A DNA stretch of 64,000 nucleotides from an uncultured Pseudoflavonifractor sp. GTDB lineage: Bacteria; Bacillota; Clostridia; Oscillospirales; Oscillospiraceae. The translations under genes and the position numbers were made by a program. The DNA lies in the NCBI RefSeq assembly GCF_944387275.1, contig NZ_CALXEG010000006.1:1-64000 (forward strand), in the 5' to 3' direction. Below the pieces are notes generated by a model. The model ran no database searches, was not told the DNA's origin, and saw nothing but the letters and a program-made list of their open reading frames with translations. Shown here piece after piece: positions 9,587 to 17,106 of the stretch (position 1 is its first letter; each line of letters opens with the position of its first letter).

Positions 9587-9650
9587 AGACGGTCGGCTCA
9601 TGTCCGCTATACTCCATGTGGTCAACCCACTTCCGTCAGTCATATAGCGC
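9582..9650 (-). ncRNA. ZTP/ZMP riboswitch (pfl motif) upstream of fhs
   Basis: Read on the minus strand, the RNA has the pfl-motif core: an outer helix made by GCUAUA and UAUAGC, then UGACUGACGGAAGUGG, a CCAC segment closing the hairpin, and the 3' conserved CCGACCGUCUGGGCA. These segments match the known ZTP aptamers of clostridia. ZTP/ZMP accumulates when 10-formyl-THF is low, and known examples sit upstream of fhs, folD, purH or pfl. Binding should block the overlapping terminator and switch fhs on. Confidence 0.92.
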
Positions 9651-9656
9651 ACTGTC

Positions 9657-9685
9657 AGGATACCAGAGAACCGGGCCGCTGTCAA
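9657..9685 (-). promoter_or_regulatory. Promoter of the ZTP riboswitch-fhs transcript
   Basis: TTGACA (9680-9685), 17-bp spacer, TATCCT (9657-9662). The predicted start lies at about 9650, exactly where the aptamer begins. Confidence 0.75.
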
Positions 9686-9773
9686 GGGAAGGTGGCTTTC
9701 AGGCGGAGACAAAAAGGACAGAAATGGTATTATGCCCAAAAACAAGCCAAAAAATTTGGCCGTTTTATCGAGA

Positions 9774-9802
9774 TTGCCTGTCAGAAATTTTTGTGCTAAA
9801 CT
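9774..9802 (+). promoter_or_regulatory. Promoter of the ugpC gene
   Basis: TTGCCT (9774-9779), 17-bp spacer, TAAACT (9797-9802). The predicted start near 9809 gives a leader of about 225 nt. Confidence 0.6.
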
Positions 9803-9808
9803 ATCTAC

Positions 9809-10033
9809 GATCAGGCCGGAATGAGGCCTGCATATTTAATCAGGCGAGGCGGGGCTACTCCAATTTTAAATATTTAATTTAATATAGGCCCGTCTCCCCG
9901 TAAAAAAGGAGGAGACCAAAATCCGCCGGGCCGGCGGTGCGGCAGTGTGGAGACCTGTCGTAAAGCATGCGGGGTTTCGCCCCCCGAATGCAAGGCTGTA
10001 TTTGCGGAGGCATTGCAGTCACGGCCTGTGTAC
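9809..10033 (+). other. Long structured 5' leader of ugpC
   Basis: The stretch contains four hairpins: CAGGCC/GGCCTG (9812-9830), GTCTCC/GGAGAC (9892-9916), CCGCC/GGCGG (about 9923-9937) and GCGGGG/CCCCCG (about 9969-9985). A GGAGG near 10006-10010 lies 23 nt before the ATG. No known riboswitch family was recognised. Confidence 0.4.
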
Positions 10034-11155
10034 ATGGCAACTTTGAGCCTGAAGAACGTCAAGAAGATCTACGACAAGAACGTGGTGGCAGTCCACGACT
10101 TCAACCTGGAGATCGCGGACAAGGAATTCATCGTCCTGGTCGGCCCCTCCGGCTGCGGCAAGTCCACCACCCTGCGTATGATCGCCGGTCTGGAGGATAT
10201 CTCCGAGGGCGATCTGTACATCGGCGACCGCCGCGTCAACGACGTGGAGCCCAAGGACCGCGATATCGCCATGGTCTTCCAGAACTACGCGCTCTATCCC
10301 CACATGACCGTGTACGAAAATATGGCCTTCGCCCTCAAGCTGCGCAAGATGCCCAAGGACGAGATCGACCGCCGCGTCCGTGAGGCCGCTGAGATCCTGG
10401 ACATCACCCAGTACCTGGAGCGTAAGCCCAAGGCTCTGTCCGGCGGCCAGCGCCAGCGTGTGGCCATCGGCCGCGCCATCGTCCGTGAGCCCCAGGTGTT
10501 CCTGATGGACGAGCCTCTGTCCAACCTGGACGCCAAGCTGCGCAACCAGATGCGCGCCGAGATCATCAAACTCCGCCAGCGCATCGACACCACCTTCATC
10601 TATGTTACCCACGACCAGACCGAGGCTATGACCCTGGGCGACCGTATTGTCATCATGAAGGACGGTTACATCCAGCAGATCGGCACGCCTCAGCAGGTCT
10701 TCGACCACCCCGCCAACGTGTTCGTGGCCGGCTTTATCGGCACGCCTCAGATGAACTTCTTTGACGCCAAGCTGATCAAGGACGGCAACGGCTACTATGT
10801 GGACTATGCCGGCACCCGGGTCAACCTGGCCAAGAACATCCAGGAGGGTCTGGCCGCCAAGGGCCTGGGCTCCATGGACGTGATCCTGGGCTGCCGTCCC
10901 GAGCACCTGATCCTGAAGCCCTCCGCCGGTGAGGGCACCGTCACCGCCCATGTGGACGTGTCCGAGATGATGGGCAGCGAGGTCCACCTGCACGTGGTGG
11001 CCGGCGAGAAGGAGGTCGTGCTCCGCATCCCCTCCACCGACCTGCCCGCCCAGCACCGGGCCGGTATCCCCTTCGGCACCGAGGTGGACTTCACCTTCCC
11101 CGAGGCGCTGGTGCACCTCTTCGACCCCTCCACCGAGAAGAACCTGCTGGGTTAA
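10034..11155 (+). CDS. ugpC: Carbohydrate ABC transporter ATPase, MsmK/UgpC family
   Basis: The 373-residue nucleotide-binding subunit of sugar ABC importers. Walker A GPSGCGKST, Q-loop, signature LSGGQRQRVAIGRAI and Walker B VFLMDEPLSNLD are intact, followed by the C-terminal TOBE/MalK regulatory region. No permease or binding-protein genes are adjacent, as is usual for shared MsmK-type ATPases that energise several importers. ATG 10034 matches the family N-terminus (MATLSLKNV), but the only GGAGG is 23 nt upstream; a TTG at 10013 and a GTG at 10028 are in frame, so the start is somewhat uncertain. Confidence 0.93.
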   Translation: MATLSLKNVKKIYDKNVVAVHDFNLEIADKEFIVLVGPSGCGKSTTLRMIAGLEDISEGDLYIGDRRVNDVEPKDRDIAMVFQNYALYPHMTVYENMAFALKLRKMPKDEIDRRVREAAEILDITQYLERKPKALSGGQRQRVAIGRAIVREPQVFLMDEPLSNLDAKLRNQMRAEIIKLRQRIDTTFIYVTHDQTEAMTLGDRIVIMKDGYIQQIGTPQQVFDHPANVFVAGFIGTPQMNFFDAKLIKDGNGYYVDYAGTRVNLAKNIQEGLAAKGLGSMDVILGCRPEHLILKPSAGEGTVTAHVDVSEMMGSEVHLHVVAGEKEVVLRIPSTDLPAQHRAGIPFGTEVDFTFPEALVHLFDPSTEKNLLG

Positions 11156-11167
11156 TCACACGATTCA

Positions 11168-11198
11168 AACGCCGCCGGCATTTGCCGGCGGCGTTTTC
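11168..11198 (+). terminator. Terminator of ugpC
   Basis: AACGCCGCCGGC / GCCGGCGGCGTT stem with a short loop and TTTTCT tail, 12 nt after the stop codon. Confidence 0.85.
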
Positions 11199-11213
11199 TG
11201 CTCTGAGGAAAAG

Positions 11214-11255
11214 AACGACCGGAACCGCCTCGGCAGCTCCGGTCGTTGTTTTTGT
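11214..11255. terminator. Terminator of fprA (possibly bidirectional)
   Basis: AACGACCGGA (11214-11223) pairs with TCCGGTCGTT (11238-11247). T-rich tails flank it on both strands (TGTTTTTG to the right, CTTTTCC on the minus strand). Confidence 0.75.
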
Positions 11256-11272
11256 TCTGAAGGGAAGAAGGC

Positions 11273-12466
11273 TCAGCCCAGCTTGGCGGCGGCCTCCTTG
11301 GCCAGGGCGGTCACGGCGTCCAGGTCGGCCTGGGAGGGGGTGAAGGTGCAGCGGAAGGCGGTGTCGGGCACGCTGAAGCGCAGCTGGGCCAGACGGGTGC
11401 GCAGCATCTCGGGGCCCTCGCCGCTCCAGCCGTAGGAGCCGAACACAAAGGCGGGCTTCTTGGCGCAGTTGATGGCGTCGATGGAGGTGAGCACGTCCCA
11501 GATGGGCTTGGGAGCGTCCCGGTTGATGGTGGGCGCGCCCACGGCCAGCAGGTCGCACTCATTGGCCAGGGCGGCGCTCTCGCTCAGAGGCGTGGTGCTC
11601 ACGTCCCGCAGCTCCACCCGCAGGCCGGCCTCCCGGAGGGCGGCGGCGGCGGTATTGGCCAGCGTGGCGGTGCAGCCGTAGGCGGAGCAGTAGAGCACGG
11701 CGGCCATCTTCTCAGGCTTGGCGGCAGGGGTGCTCCACTGGCGGTAGAGGCCTTCGATCTCGCCGATGCGGTCGGTGAGGCAGGGGCCGTGGCTGGGGCA
11801 GACGATAGCGGGGTTGAGAGGCTCAATCTTGTCCAGGCCGGCCAGCACGTGGGGCTTGAAGGGCCCGAAGATGCAGTTGTAGTAGTGGGCCACCATATCC
11901 AGATAGGCCTTCTGGTCGTGGATGTTGCGGTCCAGCATGGTGGGCTCGCAGTAGTGGGCGCCCAGGAAGTCGCAGGTAAAGAGTACCTTGTCCTGGGGGC
12001 ACCAGCTGAACATGGAGTCGGCCCAGTGGAGCATGGCGGAGGGCATAAACTCCAGGGTGCGGCCGCCGCCCAGGTCCACGCTGTCGCCCTGCTTCACCAC
12101 CCGGCAGGGCAGGGCGGCGTTGTTGGTGATGTCCGCCAGGTGCTTCTTGCCGGCGGCAGTGCACAGAATGGTCAGGTTGGGGCAGGCCGCCAGCAGCTTG
12201 GCCACGCTGCCCGAGTGGTCGGGCTCGTTGTGGTTCATGACCAGATAGTCGATCTTCTCCAGAGGGAGCACCTGCTCGATGTTGGAGCGGTACTCGTCCC
12301 AGTAGTCGGCGTGGACGGTCTCCACCAGCACGTTCTTCTCGCCGGTGAGCAGATAGGCGTTGTAGCTGGTGCCGTAGGGGGCGGGCATGATGATGTCGAA
12401 AATGCGCAGGCCGGGATTCAGCACACCCACAGAGTAGAGGTGCTCGGCCAGCTGAATGGTACCCAT
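11273..12466 (-). CDS. fprA: FprA family A-type flavodiiron protein
   Basis: Cytosolic flavodiiron protein that reduces O2 to water and/or NO to N2O, protecting strict anaerobes. 397 residues: an N-terminal metallo-beta-lactamase-like domain with the di-iron ligand motif HNEPDHSGS near residue 80, and a C-terminal flavodoxin domain (about residue 255 on, starting AAVLYCSAYGCTATLAN) that binds FMN. There is no rubredoxin extension, so this is class A. Start ATG 12466 follows AAGGAG with 8-nt spacing. Monocistronic, with its own promoter and a GC-rich hairpin in the leader (about 12490-12519). Confidence 0.96.
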   Translation of the reverse strand: MGTIQLAEHLYSVGVLNPGLRIFDIIMPAPYGTSYNAYLLTGEKNVLVETVHADYWDEYRSNIEQVLPLEKIDYLVMNHNEPDHSGSVAKLLAACPNLTILCTAAGKKHLADITNNAALPCRVVKQGDSVDLGGGRTLEFMPSAMLHWADSMFSWCPQDKVLFTCDFLGAHYCEPTMLDRNIHDQKAYLDMVAHYYNCIFGPFKPHVLAGLDKIEPLNPAIVCPSHGPCLTDRIGEIEGLYRQWSTPAAKPEKMAAVLYCSAYGCTATLANTAAAALREAGLRVELRDVSTTPLSESAALANECDLLAVGAPTINRDAPKPIWDVLTSIDAINCAKKPAFVFGSYGWSGEGPEMLRTRLAQLRFSVPDTAFRCTFTPSQADLDAVTALAKEAAAKLG

Positions 12467-12536
12467 AGCAATCGCTCCTTTTTTATCTGGGGCGGCGTGC
12501 AGCAATCTTCGGGCCGCCCAATTTTATCTCATAAAA

Positions 12537-12565
12537 AGTATAAGGAGGACCACAAAAGAAGTCAA
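12537..12565 (-). promoter_or_regulatory. Promoter of fprA
   Basis: TTGACT (12560-12565), 17-bp spacer, TATACT (12537-12542) on the minus strand, about 65 nt before the start codon. Confidence 0.8.
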
Positions 12566-12653
12566 TCGGAAAACCATATAAAACAGTAGGAAAAATGGGA
12601 AGGATTCTCAACCGAATTTCCCAATGCCGGGCTGTCAGGGACAAAACGTCCCG

Positions 12654-13079
12654 TTACGCGGCGGCGTCCTCGTCCTGCCACAGGTCCTCGTCCCGGTCCT
12701 CCACGGCCTGGACGGCGGGGATGGTGGGGATGCCGAAGATGAAGTACAGGATGTGGCACACCCACACGATGGCCAGGATGATCCGGCCCACCGGCACCCG
12801 GCCCATCATGGCAAAGCCGAAGGCCATGGTCAGGGTGACCACCGCCATGATCCGCAGCTTGGTGGACCGGGTCATGCCCTTGCCCCGGACAAAGCTCTCC
12901 AGATTGTTTTTGTAGAGCTTTGTGGAGGTGAACCAGTTGTGGAGCTTCTCCGAGCTGCGGGCAAAGCAGAAGGCGGAGAGCATCAGAAAAGGAAATGCAG
13001 GCAGCAGGGGCAGGGCAGCCCCCAGGGCCCCCAGGCCCAGGCCGATACAGCCCAGAATGATGTACAGAACCTTTTTCAT
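12654..13079 (-). CDS. YbaN family (DUF454) inner-membrane protein
   Basis: A 141-residue protein with the DUF454 pattern: an N-terminal Gly-rich hydrophobic segment (ILGCIGLGLGALGAALPLLP), then LMLSAFCFARSSEKLHNWF, a short cytoplasmic loop with GMTRSTKLRIM, and one or two further helices, ending in an acidic tail. The molecular function of the family is unknown. The start ATG overlaps the ygbA stop as ATGA. It is the last gene of the four-gene ABC-ABC-ygbA-ybaN operon, so it probably serves the same stress or metal response. Confidence 0.85.
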   Translation of the reverse strand: MKKVLYIILGCIGLGLGALGAALPLLPAFPFLMLSAFCFARSSEKLHNWFTSTKLYKNNLESFVRGKGMTRSTKLRIMAVVTLTMAFGFAMMGRVPVGRIILAIVWVCHILYFIFGIPTIPAVQAVEDRDEDLWQDEDAAA

Positions 13080-13420
13080 GCCAGTTCCTCCAGTCGTCGT
13101 TTTTCCCGCCTGGTCTCCATCATGTGCCGGATGGCGGCCATGGGGTGGACCAGGAGCATCCGGGGCCCGGAAAAGCGCATCACGTCCCGGATCTTCTCCC
13201 GCATCTCCGGCCTGTAGCAGTGGACTTTGCAGTTGGAGCAGAAGGTCTTGGTCTCCATAAAGGGGCAGCGGTCGCTCCGCTGCTGGGCGTAGGCCGCCAG
13301 GGCGGCGCAGTCGGGACAAAGGCCGCTTCGCGTGCCGTGCTTCTTCCGGCAGTAGAGGGCGATCATCTCGTTTACCATGGCCTTTTCCCGCTGCCGCTTG
13401 GCCTGGATGTCGGTCCCCAT
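13076..13420 (-). CDS. ygbA: YgbA / nitrous oxide-stimulated promoter family protein
   Basis: A 114-residue protein of the YgbA family (Pfam YgbA_NO). It keeps the conserved LCPDCAALAAYAQQR and the Cys cluster FCSNCKVHCY, then MREKIRDVMRFSGPRMLL. The paired cysteines suggest a metal or Fe-S site. In enterobacteria ygbA belongs to the NsrR nitrosative-stress regulon; its biochemical role is not settled. ATG 13420 overlaps the ABC gene stop by one base (TGATG), so translation is coupled. Its fusion into an ABC transporter operon with metal-type operators is the notable point. Confidence 0.88.
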   Translation of the reverse strand: MGTDIQAKRQREKAMVNEMIALYCRKKHGTRSGLCPDCAALAAYAQQRSDRCPFMETKTFCSNCKVHCYRPEMREKIRDVMRFSGPRMLLVHPMAAIRHMMETRREKRRLEELA

Positions 13421-15090
13421 CAGCTCAGCCTCCCGTTGGCCACCCGGCACACCCGGTGGGCGATGCCCATGGTGGACGCCCGGTGGGACACCAGCACCAC
13501 GGTCCGGTTTCCCTGCTCCTCTTTCAGAGCCTTGAGGATCACCGCCTCGTTCAGGCTGTCCAGGTTGCTGGTGGGCTCGTCCAGCAGCAGCAGGGGCGCG
13601 CCGTGGAGAAAGGCACGGGCCAGACCCAGCCGCTGCCGCTCGCCGCCGGACAGGGTGTCTCCCAGCTCACCCACCGGGGTGTCGTATCCCTTGGGCAGAG
13701 AGAGGATGAAGTCGTGGACCGACGCCTTGCGGCAGGCGTCCTCCAGCTCCTCCCGGGTGGCGTCCGGTTTGGCGATGCGCAGGTTGTTGGCGATGCTGTC
13801 GTGGAACAGGTGGGTGTCCTGGGTCACCAGGGCCTCCATCCGCCGCAGATCGGCGGTGTTGATATCCTTCACATCGGTATTGGACAGCTTCACAGAACCC
13901 CGGTTCACGTCCCAGAACCGCATGAGCAGCCGCAGCAGGGTGGATTTTCCGCTGCCGCTGGGGCCGATGATGCCCAGAATCTCCCCCTTCTTCACGTCAA
14001 GACTCAGGTCGGAGAGGATGGTCTCATCACCATAGGAGAAGGAAATTTGCTCACAGCTGCCGCCGGAGAAGGACACAGGGGCCTTGCCTTCCACCTCCTC
14101 CACCAGGGGGGCCTCGTCCAGCAGGTCCAGCACCCGGCCGCCAGCCGCCAGGGTGTTCTGGAGGGTGCTGCCCAGGTTGGCCAGGGCCACCACCGGGCCG
14201 AAGGAGCTCATGAGGGCCACCAGGGGGATGAGCACCCCGTCAAAACCCACCAGCCCGGCCTGGAACAGCAGGGCGGCAGTCAGGAGCATGGCCAGGTCGA
14301 AAAAGAGGATCACCGTGTTGGTCAGAGCCATGCCGTGGGCGGCGGCGTCCTTCAGCTTCTGCTCGGTGTCCGAGAGGGCAGCGGTCCGCTGGTCCAGCTC
14401 CTCCAGGCGCTGCGTGCCCCGGCGGTACTGGAGGATTTCACGCAGACCCCGCAGGCTGTCCAGCACAAAGCCGCTGAGTGCCCCCGCACCGGCCCGGAAC
14501 TGCCTCCCCGCGTCCCTGGTGCTCCGAGAGATGAGGAAGGGAAGCACCAGCCCGACAGTCACATAGGCCATGGCGGCCACCACACCCAGCAGGGGGTGGA
14601 AGGAGCCGATGAACACCGCCATGAGCACCGACATGATGAGGGCGATGGCGGCGGGGGAGATGGTGTGGGCGTAAAAGACCTCCAGCAGCTCGATGTCCGA
14701 GGTGATGAGGGCGATCAGGTCGCCCCGGTCCCTGCCCTCCAGCTTGGCGGGGCACAGGCGGCGCAGGGCGCCGAAGACCTTGTCCCGCACCAGGGCCAGC
14801 AGCTTGAAGGCGATGAAGTGGTTGCAGGCCTGCTCGCCGTACCGCAGGAAGCCCCGCAGCACGGCAGCCAGCACCAGGAAGTGGAACAGCAGGATGAAGG
14901 ACATGGGGGCCTCCAGCCCCAGCACATCCAGCATGGCCCAGCCGCCCAGCACGGTGATGGCGGTGGCGCACAGGAACCCGGCCACGCCCAGGGCCACGGC
15001 CAGCACCATAAAGGGCAGCAGCGGCCCCACCAGTACAATCAGCCGGGCCATAATGCCCAGGCCGCTCCGGTTTGTGTTTTTCGGGGTCAT
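13420..15090 (-). CDS. ABC transporter half-protein (permease-ATPase), CydC-like, second of pair
   Basis: A 556-residue half-transporter: a type-IV (exporter-fold) membrane domain over residues about 10-310 and an ATPase with Walker A IGPSGSGKST, signature LSGGERQRLGLARAF and Walker B LLLLDEPTSNLD, so its motifs are canonical. It should pair with the product of the gene directly upstream. The start is ATG 15090, overlapping the upstream stop as ATGA. This fold is used both by exporters (CydDC, MsbA) and by siderophore importers (IrtAB, YbtPQ), so the substrate and direction are open. Confidence 0.88.
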   Translation of the reverse strand: MTPKNTNRSGLGIMARLIVLVGPLLPFMVLAVALGVAGFLCATAITVLGGWAMLDVLGLEAPMSFILLFHFLVLAAVLRGFLRYGEQACNHFIAFKLLALVRDKVFGALRRLCPAKLEGRDRGDLIALITSDIELLEVFYAHTISPAAIALIMSVLMAVFIGSFHPLLGVVAAMAYVTVGLVLPFLISRSTRDAGRQFRAGAGALSGFVLDSLRGLREILQYRRGTQRLEELDQRTAALSDTEQKLKDAAAHGMALTNTVILFFDLAMLLTAALLFQAGLVGFDGVLIPLVALMSSFGPVVALANLGSTLQNTLAAGGRVLDLLDEAPLVEEVEGKAPVSFSGGSCEQISFSYGDETILSDLSLDVKKGEILGIIGPSGSGKSTLLRLLMRFWDVNRGSVKLSNTDVKDINTADLRRMEALVTQDTHLFHDSIANNLRIAKPDATREELEDACRKASVHDFILSLPKGYDTPVGELGDTLSGGERQRLGLARAFLHGAPLLLLDEPTSNLDSLNEAVILKALKEEQGNRTVVLVSHRASTMGIAHRVCRVANGRLS

Positions 15091-16832
15091 ACCGCTTCCT
15101 CCTCTTCGTATATTCCGATGTTCTCCAACGCCTGCTGGCTCTCCCACAGGTCCTTGTAGTGTCCGCCCTGGGAGAGCAGGGCGGCGTGGGTGCCCACGCC
15201 CGCCAGCCGTCCGCCGTCCATGACGTAGATGCGGTGGGCGGCGGTGACGTTGGCCAGCCGGTGGGTGATAAGTACCACCGTCTTCTCCCGGCTCAGGAGC
15301 CTGATCTGCTCCATGATGTCGTTCTCGCTGTCCGGGTCGATGTTGGAGGTGGCCTCGTCAAAGATGTACACCGGGCTGTCGTGGAGCAGGGCCCGGGCCA
15401 GGGCCAGCCGCTGCCGCTGTCCGCCGGACAGGTTGGCGCCCTGGCTCTCCAGGGCCAGGTCCAGGCCGCCCTCGCTGCGGAGGAAGCCGGCCAGGTTGGC
15501 CCGCTCCAGGGCGGCCCACAGGTCGCTGTCACTGGCGTCCGGCCTGGCCATCCGCAGGTTCTCCCGGACGGTGCCCCGGAAAATCCAGCTGTTAAAGCCC
15601 ACGTAGGTCACCGCTCTGGTGAGAGCATCGCTGGACAGGGTGTTCAAATTTGCACCGCCCAGGGTCACCTCGCCGGCGTACCCGTGCAGGCGGCCGGAGA
15701 GGATGGCGGCCACGGTGCTCTTGCCGCAGCCGCTCTCGCCCACAATGGCGGTGCAGCTGTTGGGCGGGAACTCCATATCCAGCCCGTGGAGCACCTCGCG
15801 GTCCGCCTCATAGGAGAAGCGGAGCCCACGGCAGCGTAGGCCGCCCTTTGGGGCATCCTCCACCGTGCCGGAGGCCTCCTCCGGCAGGTCCAGCAGGGCG
15901 AAGATCCGGTCGCTGGCGGCCATGCCGTTCATGGCCACGTGGAAGAAGGAACCCAGCTGCCGCATGGGAAGGAAGAACTCGGCGGAGAGCAGCAGGATGG
16001 CAAAGCACCCGGCAAAGCCCACCTTGCGGGTCCACAGCTCCACCACGGCCAGGGCGATGCCCAGGGCCGCGCCGCCGTAGGCCACCAGGTCCATGATGGT
16101 GATGGAGTTGAGCTGCATGGTGAGCACCTTCATGGTGATGCGGCGGAAGGACTCGGCCTCCTTGTTCATCTCCTCGTGGCGGGCCTGGTCGGCCTGGTAG
16201 ATCTTCAGGGTGGTCAGGCCCTGGAGGTTCTCCAGAAAGGTGTCCCCCAGGGCGGCGTACTGGCCCCAGTATTTGCCCAGCAGCCGCTTGGCAATGGTCT
16301 GCACCGCGGCGATGGACATGGGGATGAGGGGCACACACACCAGCAGGGCCGCAGCTGCCTTCAGGCTCACCGGGGCGAGCAGAAGGAAGAGGGTAATGGG
16401 GGCCAGCATGCTGTAAAAGAACTGGGGCAGGTAGCCGCCGAAGTAGGTCTCCAGCTGCTCCACGCCCTCAGTGGACAGCTGTACCGCCTCGGCGGTGGAA
16501 CACTTCTGGCTGTAGGCCGGGCCCAGACGCAGAAGCTTTTCGTAGATCCTGCGGCGGAGCGCCTGCTTCACCGCCTTGGAGGCCCGGAAGCTCATCCGGC
16601 CCGCCCCCACGGCGCACAGCCACCGCACCACTGCGGTCAGCACCACCACACCTGTGGCAGCTGGCAGGCCCCAGGAGGGCAGGCTATCGCTGAGCAGGCC
16701 CTGAAGCACCCAGGCGAAGGAAAAGATCATGGCCGCGTTGCTGGCCATACCCAGCCACTGGAAGGCCACGTTTCCCGCGATATACCGCTTGCTCTCGGGT
16801 ACAATCCCGATGAGCCGTCCGTTGATCATCAT
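15087..16832 (-). CDS. ABC transporter half-protein (permease-ATPase), CydD-like, first of pair
   Basis: A 581-residue half-transporter with an exporter-fold membrane domain (includes YFGGYLPQFFYSMLAP, reminiscent of CydD-type proteins) and an ATPase with VGESGCGKST, LSGGQRQRLALARALL and VYIFDEATSNID. It is first in a four-gene operon with 1-4 nt overlaps throughout, so a heterodimer with the next product is expected. ATG 16832 lies 12 nt after AAGGAG; a second ATG follows immediately. The promoter holds two GTTAG/CTAAC palindromes that look like DtxR-family metal boxes, which favours a metal, siderophore or heme-related role. That is an inference. Confidence 0.88.
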   Translation of the reverse strand: MMINGRLIGIVPESKRYIAGNVAFQWLGMASNAAMIFSFAWVLQGLLSDSLPSWGLPAATGVVVLTAVVRWLCAVGAGRMSFRASKAVKQALRRRIYEKLLRLGPAYSQKCSTAEAVQLSTEGVEQLETYFGGYLPQFFYSMLAPITLFLLLAPVSLKAAAALLVCVPLIPMSIAAVQTIAKRLLGKYWGQYAALGDTFLENLQGLTTLKIYQADQARHEEMNKEAESFRRITMKVLTMQLNSITIMDLVAYGGAALGIALAVVELWTRKVGFAGCFAILLLSAEFFLPMRQLGSFFHVAMNGMAASDRIFALLDLPEEASGTVEDAPKGGLRCRGLRFSYEADREVLHGLDMEFPPNSCTAIVGESGCGKSTVAAILSGRLHGYAGEVTLGGANLNTLSSDALTRAVTYVGFNSWIFRGTVRENLRMARPDASDSDLWAALERANLAGFLRSEGGLDLALESQGANLSGGQRQRLALARALLHDSPVYIFDEATSNIDPDSENDIMEQIRLLSREKTVVLITHRLANVTAAHRIYVMDGGRLAGVGTHAALLSQGGHYKDLWESQQALENIGIYEEEEAV

Positions 16833-16857
16833 GGCAGAGGGAGTCTCCTTTCAAATA

Positions 16858-16871
16858 TTAGCGTAAGCTAA
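16858..16871. promoter_or_regulatory. Metal-box-like palindrome in the ABC operon leader
   Basis: TTAGC-GTAA-GCTAA is a perfect inverted repeat just upstream of the Shine-Dalgarno of the first ABC gene. It shares the TTAG...CTAA arms of DtxR/IdeR-type operators and of the second palindrome 47 bp upstream in transcription. Confidence 0.5.
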
Positions 16872-16918
16872 CTCGTGGGCAAAAAGAAAAGAAGCGGTCT
16901 GCTTCCTGAAAATAAGTG

Positions 16919-16934
16919 GTTAGTTTTATCTAAC
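16919..16934. promoter_or_regulatory. Metal-box-like palindrome at the ABC operon transcription start
   Basis: GTTAG-TTTTAT-CTAAC is a perfect inverted repeat directly downstream of the predicted -10, covering the expected start site, the usual place for a repressor. A further CTAAC half-site is in the -35/-10 spacer (about 16954). Confidence 0.55.
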
Positions 16935-16941
16935 ATATGGA

Positions 16942-16970
16942 AGTTTACAAAAGCTAACCGGTTTTGTCAA
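16942..16970 (-). promoter_or_regulatory. Promoter of the ABC-ABC-ygbA-ybaN operon
   Basis: On the minus strand a perfect TTGACA (16965-16970), 17-bp spacer, and TAAACT (16942-16947). The predicted start near 16935 places the transcript start inside the palindrome. Confidence 0.78.
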
Positions 16971-17053
16971 CCAGAAAATTGAGGGAGAACCATTTTTGCC
17001 ATAAATGTCAATTTGGAAAGAAACTATGTTTTAACATTGGATCAAAAGAAAAG

Positions 17054-17087
17054 ATAAAAAATGCCCGCCGGCGTGATACCGGCGGGC
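17054..17087 (-). terminator. Terminator of the asnA-TIGR04255 unit
   Basis: GCCCGCCGG (17063-17071) pairs with CCGGCGGGC (17079-17087), followed on the minus strand by a run of six T (AAAAAA at 17056-17061 on the plus strand). Confidence 0.85.
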
Positions 17088-17106
17088 GGGAAGAGCGGGG
17101 AGAAAC

